Source of the DNA: Azospirillum oryzae
Lineage (GTDB): Bacteria; Pseudomonadota; Alphaproteobacteria; Azospirillales; Azospirillaceae
DNA: 64,000 bases
NCBI RefSeq assembly: GCF_900177515.1
Contig: NZ_FXAK01000005.1
Coordinates: 536,001-600,000 of the forward strand
Direction of reading: 5' to 3'
The translations under genes and the position numbers were made by a program. Shown one piece after another: positions 40,867-49,229 of the stretch. The number at the start of each line of letters is the position of its first letter. Position 1 is the stretch's first letter. The notes under the pieces were generated by a model. That model saw nothing but the letters and a program-made list of their open reading frames with translations, searched no databases and was not told where the DNA came from.

Positions 40867-41700
40867 TTACAAATTCAACTCTGTCGCGCTGTCGGTGATC
40901 GACGACCCGCTGAGGCTGAAGCGGTCGCCCACCGACAGGAAATGCACCAGCGTCACCGGCCGGCTGAGATGCATGGTCTGCCGCCGGATCGACAGGCAGG
41001 CCGTGCCGGCCTCCACCCCCAGCAGCGCCGCCATCTCCGCCGTGGCGTTGACCGCGCGCACGGTGTGGTCGGCCGACGACCAGGGAACCCGGTCGACCAG
41101 CCATCGGCTGGGTGCCACGACGTCAAAGGGTTCGTCAATCACCTCGGGCACGACGTCGAGGTTGACGAGACGGCGTTCGTGCTGGATCGGTGTCCCGTCG
41201 CTGAAATGCAGGCATTCCAGCGTCAGGATCGGCGTTCCGTCGGGCAGGTCCGGCCAGCGGATGCCTTCGCCGTTGCGAAGGCTCCTGCGGTCGCGGATGC
41301 GGAATTCATAGACGCGTCCCTCCCGCGCCACCACGTCGCCGATGTCCTCGATGGGCAGGGCGAAGCGGTCGCGGCGGCTGGTTGCGACGAAGGTGCCTGC
41401 GCGGCGGCGGCGCACCAGAAAACCTTCCCGCGCCAGCAGGGCGATGGCCTTGTGCACGGTCTGGCGGGAGACGCCGTAGAGGCTCGACAGTTCCGCCTCG
41501 TTGGGAAGGCGCTGGCCGGCTTGCCAGCGTCCGCGCAGGATCTGGCCGGCGACGGCGCGCTTGATCTGATCGAACAGGGGGCCGCGGCCGTCCAGGGCGC
41601 CATCCAGGGGCAGGCCGCCCTGCGCCGGATCGCCCGGCTGCGAAGCCGGTCCGCCACCGCGGTCCTGTCCGGTCAGGCCTTGCCGTACCAACCCCTGCAC
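40867..41700 (-). CDS. GntR-family (HutC subfamily) transcriptional regulator
   Basis: About 277 residues from GTG 41700, which has GGAGAG upstream. The frame is also open back to ATG 41754, but that ATG lies inside a palindromic operator and lacks a good ribosome site. The GntR winged helix (GPLFDQIKRAVAGQILRGRW, NEAELSSLYGVSRQTVHKAI, LVRRRRAGTFVA) is followed by a UTRA ligand domain (PILTLECLHFSDGTPIQHER; NATAEMAALLGVEAGTACLS). HutC proteins sense amino-acid intermediates such as urocanate. No hut enzymes are present here, so the target is probably the adjacent amino-acid ABC operon and itself. Confidence 0.86.
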   Translation of the reverse strand: MQGLVRQGLTGQDRGGGPASQPGDPAQGGLPLDGALDGRGPLFDQIKRAVAGQILRGRWQAGQRLPNEAELSSLYGVSRQTVHKAIALLAREGFLVRRRRAGTFVATSRRDRFALPIEDIGDVVAREGRVYEFRIRDRRSLRNGEGIRWPDLPDGTPILTLECLHFSDGTPIQHERRLVNLDVVPEVIDEPFDVVAPSRWLVDRVPWSSADHTVRAVNATAEMAALLGVEAGTACLSIRRQTMHLSRPVTLVHFLSVGDRFSLSGSSITDSATELNL

Positions 41701-41745
41701 CCCGCTCTCCGCGCTGCGTTGCGATGTGACGTTTCGGCGATAATG

Positions 41746-41755
41746 TATGTACATA
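41746..41755. promoter_or_regulatory. Palindromic operator TATGTACATA (HutC-like)
   Basis: TATGTACATA lies just before the GntR gene, within the overlapping text TGTATGTACATA. Known HutC operators centre on TGTATGTACA-type sequences, so autoregulation is likely. It sits between the GntR gene and divergent pqiA. Confidence 0.5.
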
Positions 41756-41940
41756 AACTTTCGGTCAATCGCGAATTCCCGAACTTTGTCTTTGCCATGC
41801 TGCGGTGCGGCGGATTTCCGCCTATCCGCTTCGCAAGGGCTTGCGAAGCCGTGCAAAAAAGCCAATTGGAGAGCGGGTTTCGCAGTTCTGAAGGTTCGTG
41901 TGCGTGCATGTCGGTCGGATTGGGAAAGGAAAGGTTGAGT

Positions 41941-43233
41941 GTGCCGGTCGCGGAGGTGCGCGACGATCTCGTCGCCTGCCACGACTGCGGACGCCTGCAC
42001 CGCGTCCGCCTGCCGGAACCGGGCCGCCGGGCCGAATGCACCCGCTGCGGGGCGGTGCTGTTCCGGCACACCAGGGGCGGACTGCACCATGCGCTGCCGG
42101 TGGCGGTCGCCGGCGCGCTTCTGCTGCTGCTGATCGTCGCCAACCCGCTGATGGGCGTGAACATCCAGGGCAACGACCGGACCAGTCTGGTCACCACCGG
42201 GGTCGAAACGCTGGCCGACCAGGGCATGTGGCCGCTGGCGCTGCTGGTCGGCGCGCTTGTGTTGGCCGCCCCCTTCGCCCGCAACATGGCGGTGATCGCC
42301 GTTCTGCAGCGCCTGCACGAAGGCCGCCCACCTGTCCATGTGCGGGAGACGGCGCGCCTGTTCGCCTGGGCCGAGCGGCTGCGGCCCTGGGCGATGCTGG
42401 ACGTCTTCCTGCTGGGGCTCCTGGTCGGCTATTCGCGGCTGAAGGGCTTCGCCAATGCCGAAATCCTGTCCGGCGGGCTGGCGCTGGGCGGCTTCGTGCT
42501 GGTCCGCACGTTGATGGATCTGGCGCTCGACAGCCGCCGGATCTGGCAGGCTATCGACCATGTTCCGCCGTCCGGTGCGCCGGCGCCGGCGCGTTGGGTT
42601 GCCTGCACCGTCTGCCAGCGGATCCACGGCTGCGACCATGGTCCGGCGCCGGAGCGCTGCACCCGCTGCCACAGCCGGCTGCACCCGCGCGAGCCGAACA
42701 GCCTGGAGCGCACCGCCGCGCTGGTGACGGCCGGCGCGGTGCTCTACATCCCGGCCAATCTGCTGCCGGTGATGACCGTCATCAATTTCGGCCAGGGCGC
42801 CCCCAGCACCATCCTCAGCGGCGTGCATGAGCTGGCGGAAGCCGGGTTGTGGCCATTGGCCATTCTGGTCTTCGTCGCCAGCGTCGCCGTGCCGGTGTTG
42901 AAGCTGGCGGGGCTCGGCTGGTTCCTTCTGGCCGCGTGGCGGCGTTCGGCCGCGAGGCTGCATGCCCGGACGCGGCTGTACCGCATCATCGACGCCATCG
43001 GGCGCTGGTCCAACATCGACGTGTTCATGATCGCCATCCTCACGGCCCTGGTGCAATTCGGCGCCGTCGCCTCCGTCCGCGCCGACCCCGGCGCCATCGC
43101 CTTCGCCTCGGTGGTCGTGCTGACCATGCTGGCGAGCCACGTCTTCGACCCGCGCCTGATGTGGGACCGGGCGGAGGAGGGCGCACCCGATCCGGCTCCG
43201 GATCGCCAAGCGGGGGCGGTGCCGCATGGCTGA
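41941..43233 (+). CDS. pqiA: PqiA, paraquat-inducible membrane protein A
   Basis: About 430 residues. Two PqiA repeats, each with a zinc-ribbon-like pair of CxxC motifs (CHDC/CTRC at residues 13-36; CTVC/CTRC mid-protein) followed by four hydrophobic helices (VAGALLLLLIVANPLMGVNI; LLVGALVLAAPFARNMAVIA and others). PqiA acts with the MCE protein PqiB and lipoprotein PqiC in phospholipid transport between membranes. GTG 41941 is placed six bases after AAGGAAAGG; ATG 41908 and TTG 41935 are alternatives. It overlaps pqiB by eight bases. Confidence 0.93.
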   Translation: MPVAEVRDDLVACHDCGRLHRVRLPEPGRRAECTRCGAVLFRHTRGGLHHALPVAVAGALLLLLIVANPLMGVNIQGNDRTSLVTTGVETLADQGMWPLALLVGALVLAAPFARNMAVIAVLQRLHEGRPPVHVRETARLFAWAERLRPWAMLDVFLLGLLVGYSRLKGFANAEILSGGLALGGFVLVRTLMDLALDSRRIWQAIDHVPPSGAPAPARWVACTVCQRIHGCDHGPAPERCTRCHSRLHPREPNSLERTAALVTAGAVLYIPANLLPVMTVINFGQGAPSTILSGVHELAEAGLWPLAILVFVASVAVPVLKLAGLGWFLLAAWRRSAARLHARTRLYRIIDAIGRWSNIDVFMIAILTALVQFGAVASVRADPGAIAFASVVVLTMLASHVFDPRLMWDRAEEGAPDPAPDRQAGAVPHG

Positions 43234-44917
43234 CGAAACCCCGAACGGGCACCCGCCGGCCAGCCCTCCGCCGGCCAATCATCCGCCGGAAGTTGCCACG
43301 CCGACGCGCCGATGGCTGTCGCCCTTATGGATTCTGCCGCTGGTGGCGGTGCTGATCGCCGGCTGGCTCGGCTGGCGCTGGTTCGAAGAGCGCGGGCCGC
43401 AGATCGTCATCACCTTCCAGTCCGGCGACGGGCTGGAGGCCGGACGCACCCGCATCAAGCACAAGAACGTCGATCTGGGCGTGATCGAATCGGTGCGGCT
43501 GTCCGACGACCTGTCGCAGGTGATCGCCACCGCCCGCATGGACCGCACCGCCACCCGCCACCTGAAGGAAGGGACCCGCTTCTGGATGGTGGCGCCGCGC
43601 CTCAGCCTGGGCGGGGTGTCGGGGCTCAGCACGGTGGTGTCCGGCACCTATGTGGAAATGGAGCCGGGCGGCGGCGACGACCGGCGGGAGTTCGATGCTC
43701 TGGACGAGCCGCCGGTGATCCGCGCCGACGTGCCGGGGCGCAGCTTCAACCTGAAGACGGAACAGCTGGGGTCGCTGGCCCAGGGCTCCCCCGTCTATTT
43801 CCGCGGCGTCCAGATCGGCGAGGTGATGGGCTACAACCTGTCGCCGCAGGACCGCACGGTGTCGGTGTCGGTCTTCGTCCGCGCGCCTTACGAGGAGCTG
43901 GTGCATGAGGGAAGCCGCTTCTGGCGGTCATCGGGCATCCAGTTCTCCGCCGGGGCCGACGGCATCAAGTTCCAGACCGAATCGCTGAAGTCGCTGGCGC
44001 TGGGCGGCGTCGTGCTGGAAACCCCGCCCGATCCGGAGGCCGGGGCGCAGGCAAATGACTGGGCCACCTTCACCCTCTACGAGGATCAGGCCTCCGCCGC
44101 TGCGGCACGAGACCGCCTGCGCGTGCGCTACCGGCTGGAATTCCCCGGCTCGGTGCAGGGGCTGCAGGCCGGCGCGCCTGTGCTGATGCGCGGCCTGACC
44201 GTCGGCCATGTCGCCGCCGTGCGGCTGGAGTATGACGAGCAATCGCAGGAACTGCACATCCCCGTCGACATCGACATCGAACCCGATCTGGTTGCCCGTA
44301 CCTATGCCGTGATCGATGGCAAGCCGATGGACGAGGCGGCGGTGCGCAGGCTGGTCGCCACGCAGGTTGCCAAGGGGCTGCGCGGCCGGCTGGCGTCCGG
44401 CAATCTGCTGACCGGGCAGAAGCTGGTGTCCTTCGACTACGAGCCGGGCAACCCGCCGACGGCGCCGGGGACCGAGAAGTCGGAACTGCCGGTCGTCGCC
44501 TCCAGCGACCTGGAGTCCCTGACGCGCTCGGCCGGGCAGGTGATGGACAAGGTGGCGGCGCTGCCGCTCGACGCGCTGCTGGCCGATCTGCGCGGCACCT
44601 TGCAGTCGATCAGCGGCGTTGCCGGCTCGCCGGACCTCGCGCGCTCGCTGGCGGCGCTTGCCAAGGCGCTGGGCAGCGCCGACGCGCTGATGCGCGATGC
44701 CGACCGGCAGTTGCCGCAGCTGGTGAAGAGCCTGCGCGGCGTCGCGACCGCGGCCCAGGGTACGCTGAAAAGCGCCAACGGGCTGCTGGGTGGCGGGGGA
44801 GGACAGGCCGATCTGGCCGGCGTGATGCGGCAACTGAACGACGCGGCTCGGTCTTTCCGCGTGCTGGCCGACTATCTGGAACGCCACCCGGAGGCTCTGC
44901 TTCGGGGCAAGAGGTAA
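43226..44917 (+). CDS. pqiB: PqiB, MCE-domain intermembrane transport protein
   Basis: 563 residues. A Pro-rich cytosolic N-terminus and one membrane anchor (LSPLWILPLVAVLIAGWLGW) precede MCE domains: first IVITFQSGDGLEAGRTRIKH, second SLAQGSPVYFRGVQIGEVMG, third FPGSVQGLQAGAPVLMRGLT. A C-terminal helical segment (LRGTLQSISGVAGSPDLARS) is expected to form the needle-like channel across the periplasm. Three MCE domains are typical of PqiB. The start overlaps the pqiA stop (ATGGCTGA). Confidence 0.94.
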   Translation: MADETPNGHPPASPPPANHPPEVATPTRRWLSPLWILPLVAVLIAGWLGWRWFEERGPQIVITFQSGDGLEAGRTRIKHKNVDLGVIESVRLSDDLSQVIATARMDRTATRHLKEGTRFWMVAPRLSLGGVSGLSTVVSGTYVEMEPGGGDDRREFDALDEPPVIRADVPGRSFNLKTEQLGSLAQGSPVYFRGVQIGEVMGYNLSPQDRTVSVSVFVRAPYEELVHEGSRFWRSSGIQFSAGADGIKFQTESLKSLALGGVVLETPPDPEAGAQANDWATFTLYEDQASAAAARDRLRVRYRLEFPGSVQGLQAGAPVLMRGLTVGHVAAVRLEYDEQSQELHIPVDIDIEPDLVARTYAVIDGKPMDEAAVRRLVATQVAKGLRGRLASGNLLTGQKLVSFDYEPGNPPTAPGTEKSELPVVASSDLESLTRSAGQVMDKVAALPLDALLADLRGTLQSISGVAGSPDLARSLAALAKALGSADALMRDADRQLPQLVKSLRGVATAAQGTLKSANGLLGGGGGQADLAGVMRQLNDAARSFRVLADYLERHPEALLRGKR

Positions 44918-44939
44918 CGGAATGGGGGAGGAGAGGGTG

Positions 44940-45539
44940 ATGGATTGGGTGCGCGGATTGCGGAACGCCGCGCTGGCGGCGCCGCTTCTCGTGCTGGCGG
45001 CTTGCCAGTCGACGCCGGAAAGCCGGCTCTACACGCTTGCCGTGGTGCCGCCGATCGAGGCCGCGCAGCCGGTGCGATCCGCGCCGCAAACCCTGGCGCT
45101 CGGGTCGCTGGACTTGCCAATGCTGATCGACCGGCCGCAGATCGTCCGCCGGATCGACGGCAACCGGGTGGAGACGTTGGAGTTCGACCGCTGGGCCGAG
45201 CCGCTGGCCGACGGGCTGCGCTCCACCCTGGCCGGCGACCTGTCGGCCCGCCTGCCGGGCACGACGGTGCTGCCGACGGCCGGAAGCAACGTGGCGGAGG
45301 GAACGGCGGTTCTGGCCGTCACCGTGCTGCGCTTCGATGCCGACGCCACCGGACGCGTGGTTTTGGATGCGCAATGGAGTCTGTCGCCGGGCGGTGGGGC
45401 CGGAGGGCGCAAGAGTGGCCCGACGCGCGAGATCGTCGAGGTGCCGTCCGCTGGAACCGATCCCGATGCCCAGGTCCGGACGATGAGCCAGGCGGTTGGC
45501 GCACTGGCCGACCGCATTGCCGCGGGCGTGCGGCGTTAG
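44940..45539 (+). CDS. pqiC: PqiC-like outer-membrane lipoprotein (ABC-type transport auxiliary family)
   Basis: About 199 residues with a lipoprotein signal (LAAPLLVLAAC, lipidated Cys at about residue 22). The family motif SRLYTLAVVPPIEA follows, then SLDLPMLIDRPQIVRRIDGN and WAEPLADGLRSTLAGDLSAR, as in YmbA/PqiC. The C-terminus is helical (VRTMSQAVGALADRIAAGVR). ATG 44940 has GGGGGAGGAGAGGG upstream; ATG 44922 would add six residues. It completes the pqiABC operon and is followed by a hairpin. Confidence 0.92.
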   Translation: MDWVRGLRNAALAAPLLVLAACQSTPESRLYTLAVVPPIEAAQPVRSAPQTLALGSLDLPMLIDRPQIVRRIDGNRVETLEFDRWAEPLADGLRSTLAGDLSARLPGTTVLPTAGSNVAEGTAVLAVTVLRFDADATGRVVLDAQWSLSPGGGAGGRKSGPTREIVEVPSAGTDPDAQVRTMSQAVGALADRIAAGVRR

Positions 45540-45555
45540 CCAAGCAGGGCTTGGC
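45539..45555. terminator. Hairpin between convergent pqiC and the unknown gene
   Basis: GCCAAGC-AGG-GCTTGGC stem-loop, beginning at the pqiC stop and ending seven bases before the stop of the convergent gene. No T-run. Confidence 0.5.
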
Positions 45556-45561
45556 CGAGCC

Positions 45562-46101
45562 TCAATGAAGCAGGGTGGCGCCGCGGTCCACGCCGGCTTG
45601 CGGCCGGTCCATGCGGCTGAAGGCGGGCCGGGTGGGCGTGCGCGTGTCCTCCGCCGGATCCGGCAGATGCAGCCCGGCCCGGCTGAGGGCGGTCGCCAGG
45701 ACGCAGAGCGGGGCCATCGCCATGCGCACGCCCGCCAGCGGCAGCCAGTCATTCATCAGCAGCCCCGCCTCGCCATGCTTGCCGTGCTGCGCCAGCCGCA
45801 GAATGTCGAGCAGCAGCGCCTCGTCCGTGCCCAGGGCCGGGCAGGGCGGACGGTGCAGGTCGAGCGGGCGGGTGGTGGCGGCCAGCACGATGCGCATCAG
45901 CGTGTCGAAGGCCACCGCCGCATCGTTCGACAGGCCGGCCTCGATCATGCCGTCCTGCCAGTGCGGGTGCCGGCGTTCCGGCTCCCGCAACGGCTCCGCC
46001 CACAGCCGCAGAACGGAGACAACCAACAGCTCGGCGCCGCGCAGGTCCTGGAAGCGCTCGCGGCCGGGCATGGAGCGGCGATGGGACTGCATGCTGGACA
46101 T
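45562..46101 (-). CDS. Unknown protein behind a Fur-like palindrome
   Basis: 179 residues from ATG 46101 (GGAG upstream). Mostly helical and soluble: MPGRERFQDLRGAELLVVSV, SNDAAVAFDTLMRIVLAATT and EALLLDILRLAQHGKHGEAG. A conserved-looking middle (PLDLHRPPCPALGTDE) is followed by an Arg/Pro-rich tail. No family is recognised. The upstream perfect palindrome at 46149-46169 suggests metal-responsive control, so a role in iron or manganese homeostasis is an inference worth testing. The alternative upstream ATG at 46170 lies within that palindrome and is unlikely. Confidence 0.7.
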   Translation of the reverse strand: MSSMQSHRRSMPGRERFQDLRGAELLVVSVLRLWAEPLREPERRHPHWQDGMIEAGLSNDAAVAFDTLMRIVLAATTRPLDLHRPPCPALGTDEALLLDILRLAQHGKHGEAGLLMNDWLPLAGVRMAMAPLCVLATALSRAGLHLPDPAEDTRTPTRPAFSRMDRPQAGVDRGATLLH

Positions 46102-46148
46102 GACTGGCTCCGCTTGGAATGGATGAGCGGAGGGTAGGTCGTTTGTAA

Positions 46149-46169
46149 TGCGAATGCAAGTCATTCGCA
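46149..46169. promoter_or_regulatory. Fur/Mur/Irr-like operator
   Basis: Perfect inverted repeat TGCGAATG-CAAGT-CATTCGCA, about 48-68 bases before the start of the unknown gene at 45562-46101. The form (TGC...AAT/ATT...GCA, 8-bp arms) is that of ferric-uptake-family boxes in alphaproteobacteria. Confidence 0.55.
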
Positions 46170-46269
46170 AAAATTGGAAGCCTCACGAGGGCCGGAATGT
46201 CTCTGCGCCCCGCCACCGGTGGCGGAGGCGGGGCGCGGAGATAAGGCGAGGGGAAGAAGGTCCGCGCGA

Positions 46270-47241
46270 TCAGGCGGTCGCCGGTTCGGCGACCAGCGAG
46301 CGGACGGCGGCGACCACCGCATCGGCCTGCGGCACGAAGGCCTGCTCCAGCGGGAAGCTGGCCGGGGGCGGCGCGTCCGGTCCTGTCAGGCGCAGCACCG
46401 GCGCCCGCAGGTTGGCGAAGGCCTTTTCCGCCACCAGGGCGGCGATCTCCGCACCGACGCCGCACAGCCGACTCGCCTCATGCACCACAACCAGCCTGCC
46501 GGTCTTGGCGACGGAGCGCAGGATGGCGTCCTCGTCCAGCGGCTTCAGGCTGCGCAGGTCGATCACCTCGGCATCGATGCCGGCGGTGGCCAGCGTGTCG
46601 GCGGCGGCCATGCAGGTGCCCACCGTCTTGGCGTAGGACACCAGCGTCACGTCGCGGCCCTCGCGCCGCACCGCCGCCTTGCCGAGCGGAATGGCCTCGG
46701 CATCCTCCGGCACCTCGCCGGTGCTGTAGCCGAGGGCGATGTCGGCGAAGACCAGAACCGGGTTGTCGTCGCGGATCGCCGATTTCATCAGCCCCTTGAA
46801 GTCGGCGGGGGTGGAGGGCATGACGATCTTCAGGCCGGGGCTGTGGACGAACCAGCTTTCGACATTGTGGTTGTGCTGGGCGCCGACGCCCCACCCGGCG
46901 CCGGTCATCGCCAGCACCACCATCGGAAACTTGAACTGCCCGCCGGAGATGTAGCGCAGCTTGCCGGCGCTGTTGACGATCTCGTCCATCGCATAGCAGA
47001 GGAAGGGCGCGAACAGCAGGTCCACCACCGGGCGCAGGCCGGTGGCGGCGGCTCCGGCGGCGGTGCCGGCGATAATGCCCTCCGCCAGCGGGGTGTTGCG
47101 GACGCGAGCCGGCCCGAATTCCGCCAGCAGGTCGTGGCGCTTGGTGGCGACGCCCTCGCCGAAGATCATCACGGTGGGGTCGTTGCGCATCTCCTCGGCC
47201 AGGGCGGCGGAGATCGCGTCGTTGACGGTCATGGTGGTCAT
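46270..47241 (-). CDS. 2-oxoacid (pyruvate/acetoin) dehydrogenase E1 component, beta subunit
   Basis: A 323-residue transketolase-like subunit. It contains the E1-beta motifs AISAALAEEMRNDPTVMIFG, FGPARVRNTPLAEGIIAGTA, HNHNVESWFVHSPGLKIVMP and IDLRSLKPLDEDAILRSVAK. It pairs with the alpha gene 16 bases upstream to give an alpha2-beta2 ThDP enzyme that decarboxylates a 2-oxoacid or cleaves acetoin. No E2 or E3 gene is present in the window, so the complex must borrow these or act without them. The beta start ATG 47241 has GGAGG upstream. Confidence 0.92.
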   Translation of the reverse strand: MTTMTVNDAISAALAEEMRNDPTVMIFGEGVATKRHDLLAEFGPARVRNTPLAEGIIAGTAAGAAATGLRPVVDLLFAPFLCYAMDEIVNSAGKLRYISGGQFKFPMVVLAMTGAGWGVGAQHNHNVESWFVHSPGLKIVMPSTPADFKGLMKSAIRDDNPVLVFADIALGYSTGEVPEDAEAIPLGKAAVRREGRDVTLVSYAKTVGTCMAAADTLATAGIDAEVIDLRSLKPLDEDAILRSVAKTGRLVVVHEASRLCGVGAEIAALVAEKAFANLRAPVLRLTGPDAPPPASFPLEQAFVPQADAVVAAVRSLVAEPATA

Positions 47242-47257
47242 GATTGTGGGCCTCCGC

Positions 47258-48229
47258 TCAGGCGTAGACGTCGGTGGTCAGGGCATCGAGGCCCGGATAG
47301 GGGCTGGCGTCGGCGAAGGCGGTCGCGGCCTCCATCGTCGCACGGACGCGGGCTTCGATTGCGGCGACGGCATCGGCGGTCAGGCGGCCTTCGCGTTCCA
47401 ACCGGGCGCGCAGGCATAGGATCGGGTCGCGGTCGCGCCAATGGGCCAACTCGGCCTTGTCGACATAGCCCTGGTCGTCCGGCTCGAAATGGCCGCGCAG
47501 ACGATAGGTCATCGCCTCCAAGAGGAAGGGCTTGCCGGTGCGGCGGATGCCGTCGATGGCGGCGCTGGCGGCATCGAACACCGCCAGCGGATCGTTGCCG
47601 TCGACCACCGCGCTCTCCACCCCCAGCGCCGCCGCCTGACCGGCGATGCCGTCAGCCAGCATCGTCTCCTTGCGATGGACGAAGGCCTGCCACTGGTTGT
47701 TTTCGCAGACATAGAGGATCGGCAGTTTCCACACCGCGGCGAGGTTCAGCGATTCCTGGAAGCGCCCTTCGGTGGCGGCGCCGTCGCCGAAGAAGCAGGC
47801 GACGATGCCCGGCTTGTTCAACCCCGGCTGGTTCAACATGGTCCGCGACAGCCCGACGCCGGTCGCCAGCGCCAGTTCGCCGCCGACGATGGTGGAGGTC
47901 AGCACGATGCCCAATTCCTTGGCGGAAATGTGCAGCGACCCGCTCTTGCCGCCGCAATAACCGTCCTGCTTGCCCATCACCTCCGCCAGCATACGGCCGG
48001 GATCGGCGCCGCGGGCCAGCAGATGGCCGGCGCTGCGGTGGTTGGTCAGGATCAGGTCGTCGGCGGTGAGGGCCGAGACGACGCCGACGGCCGGCGCCTC
48101 CTGCCCCACCGAGGTGCAGGTCCCGGCAGCGCGCCCGCGCCCGTGCAGGTCGATCAGCGTTTCTTCATAGGCCCGGATCAGCATCATGCGTTCCAGGGCC
48201 TGGACGGGGTCCAGTGGACGGATGGTCAT
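47258..48229 (-). CDS. 2-oxoacid (pyruvate/acetoin) dehydrogenase E1 component, alpha subunit
   Basis: A 323-residue ThDP-binding subunit. The cofactor motif GDGAATEGRFQESLNLAAVW and the following LPILYVCENNQWQ are present, with the substrate-channel histidines in NHRSAGHLLARG and MTYRLRGHFEPD. Length and motifs fit AcoA or branched-chain/pyruvate E1-alpha. The 240-base region upstream contains a perfect TTCCGAAC-N7-GTTCGGAA palindrome, probably its operator. The operon contains only alpha and beta. Confidence 0.92.
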   Translation of the reverse strand: MTIRPLDPVQALERMMLIRAYEETLIDLHGRGRAAGTCTSVGQEAPAVGVVSALTADDLILTNHRSAGHLLARGADPGRMLAEVMGKQDGYCGGKSGSLHISAKELGIVLTSTIVGGELALATGVGLSRTMLNQPGLNKPGIVACFFGDGAATEGRFQESLNLAAVWKLPILYVCENNQWQAFVHRKETMLADGIAGQAAALGVESAVVDGNDPLAVFDAASAAIDGIRRTGKPFLLEAMTYRLRGHFEPDDQGYVDKAELAHWRDRDPILCLRARLEREGRLTADAVAAIEARVRATMEAATAFADASPYPGLDALTTDVYA

Positions 48230-48337
48230 GGTGGCGGTCTCCCTGAATTGGGGACCGTCCGGATGCGGGGATTCTTCTTCGCGGCGCCCACATGCCCGCT
48301 CTTCGGTGAAGCGGAGGGGGGCTGCCGTGATGTTGCA

Positions 48338-48360
48338 TTCCGAACGGTCTGTGTTCGGAA
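48338..48360. promoter_or_regulatory. Palindromic operator upstream of the E1 operon
   Basis: Perfect inverted repeat TTCCGAAC-N7-GTTCGGAA, 109-131 bases upstream of the E1-alpha start. The inner GAAC-N7-GTTC spacing recalls LexA-type sites, but the arms are inverted instead of direct; the regulator is unknown. Confidence 0.5.
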
Positions 48361-48470
48361 GCGACCATAAGCGCGCTAATCAGCTTTCGGGTACTAACTG
48401 TTTCTTACCGGAATGCTAAAAGATTATTAAGTGTCTCGCGCAAGATAACTATCTGAAATATTGCGGCTTT

Positions 48471-49229
48471 TCAGCGTTGCGACCAGCGCGTCAGCCATCC
48501 CGCTAGACGGTCGAATCCGGCATCGATCACCACGGCAAGCGCGGCAACGATCAAAGCGCCCTGGATGACGTAGGCCTGGTTGGACCCGTTCAGCCCGACG
48601 ATGATGGGCAGCCCCAGCGTCTTGGCGCCGACGGTCGAGGCGATGGCGGCGGTGCCGACATTGATGATGACGGCGGTGCGCACGCCGGCCAGGATCACCG
48701 GGGCCGCCAGCGGCAGCTCCACCCGGAACAGCACCTCCGCCGGTCCCATGCCCAGGCCGCGGGCGGAATCCAGCACCGGGGCGGGAACGCCGTCCAGCCC
48801 GGCCACCGTGTTCTCCACCACCGGCAGCAGGGCGTAGAGCGTCAGCGCGATCAGCGCCGGTTCCGACCCGAAGCCCATCACCGGCACCGCCAGCGCCAGC
48901 ACCGCCACAGGCGGAAAGGTCTGGCCCATGGTGGCGACGGTTTCCAGCAGACCACGGAACTCCCGTCCCCAGGGCCGCGTGACGGCGATGCCGGCCCCGC
49001 CGCCGAGCAGGATGGCCGCAAGGCTGGAGACGCCGACCAGCGCCATATGGTCGAGGGTCAGGCGGACGAAGCTCTCCGCCTCGTAAAGCGGGCGGTCCAG
49101 GCCGGGATAGAGCGTGGCGAACAGCGGCTTCAGCGACGGCATGCCCAGCACCAGCGCCACCAGCGCCACAAGACCCAGCATCAGCCGGTCGGTCAGAAAT
49201 TCACGCGGAGCCATCCCGGCGACGGTCAT
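48471..49229 (-). CDS. yehW: YehW-like permease of an osmolyte (glycine-betaine type) ABC transporter
   Basis: A 252-residue OpuBB/ProW-type permease, with helices such as LMLGLVALVALVLGMPSLKP and VGVSSLAAILLGGGAGIAVT. The conserved loop reads [20 protein letters not shown] and the C-terminal part AAIASTVGAKTLGLPIIVGL. It is last in the binding protein-YehY-YehX-YehW order found in E. coli yehZYXW. The start overlaps the ATPase stop (ATGA). Confidence 0.9.
   Translation of the reverse strand: MTVAGMAPREFLTDRLMLGLVALVALVLGMPSLKPLFATLYPGLDRPLYEAESFVRLTLDHMALVGVSSLAAILLGGGAGIAVTRPWGREFRGLLETVATMGQTFPPVAVLALAVPVMGFGSEPALIALTLYALLPVVENTVAGLDGVPAPVLDSARGLGMGPAEVLFRVELPLAAPVILAGVRTAVIINVGTAAIASTVGAKTLGLPIIVGLNGSNQAYVIQGALIVAALAVVIDAGFDRLAGWLTRWSQR

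Noticed and set aside
39904..41940. Upstream extension of the pqiA frame through the GntR and binding-protein genes
   Set aside because: The open frame is fortuitous; the protein homology begins at about 41941, where a ribosome site lies.
48338..48360. LexA box interpretation of GAAC-N7-GTTC
   Set aside because: Alphaproteobacterial LexA sites are direct repeats (GTTC-N7-GTTC); these arms are inverted, and the downstream gene is not a DNA-repair gene.
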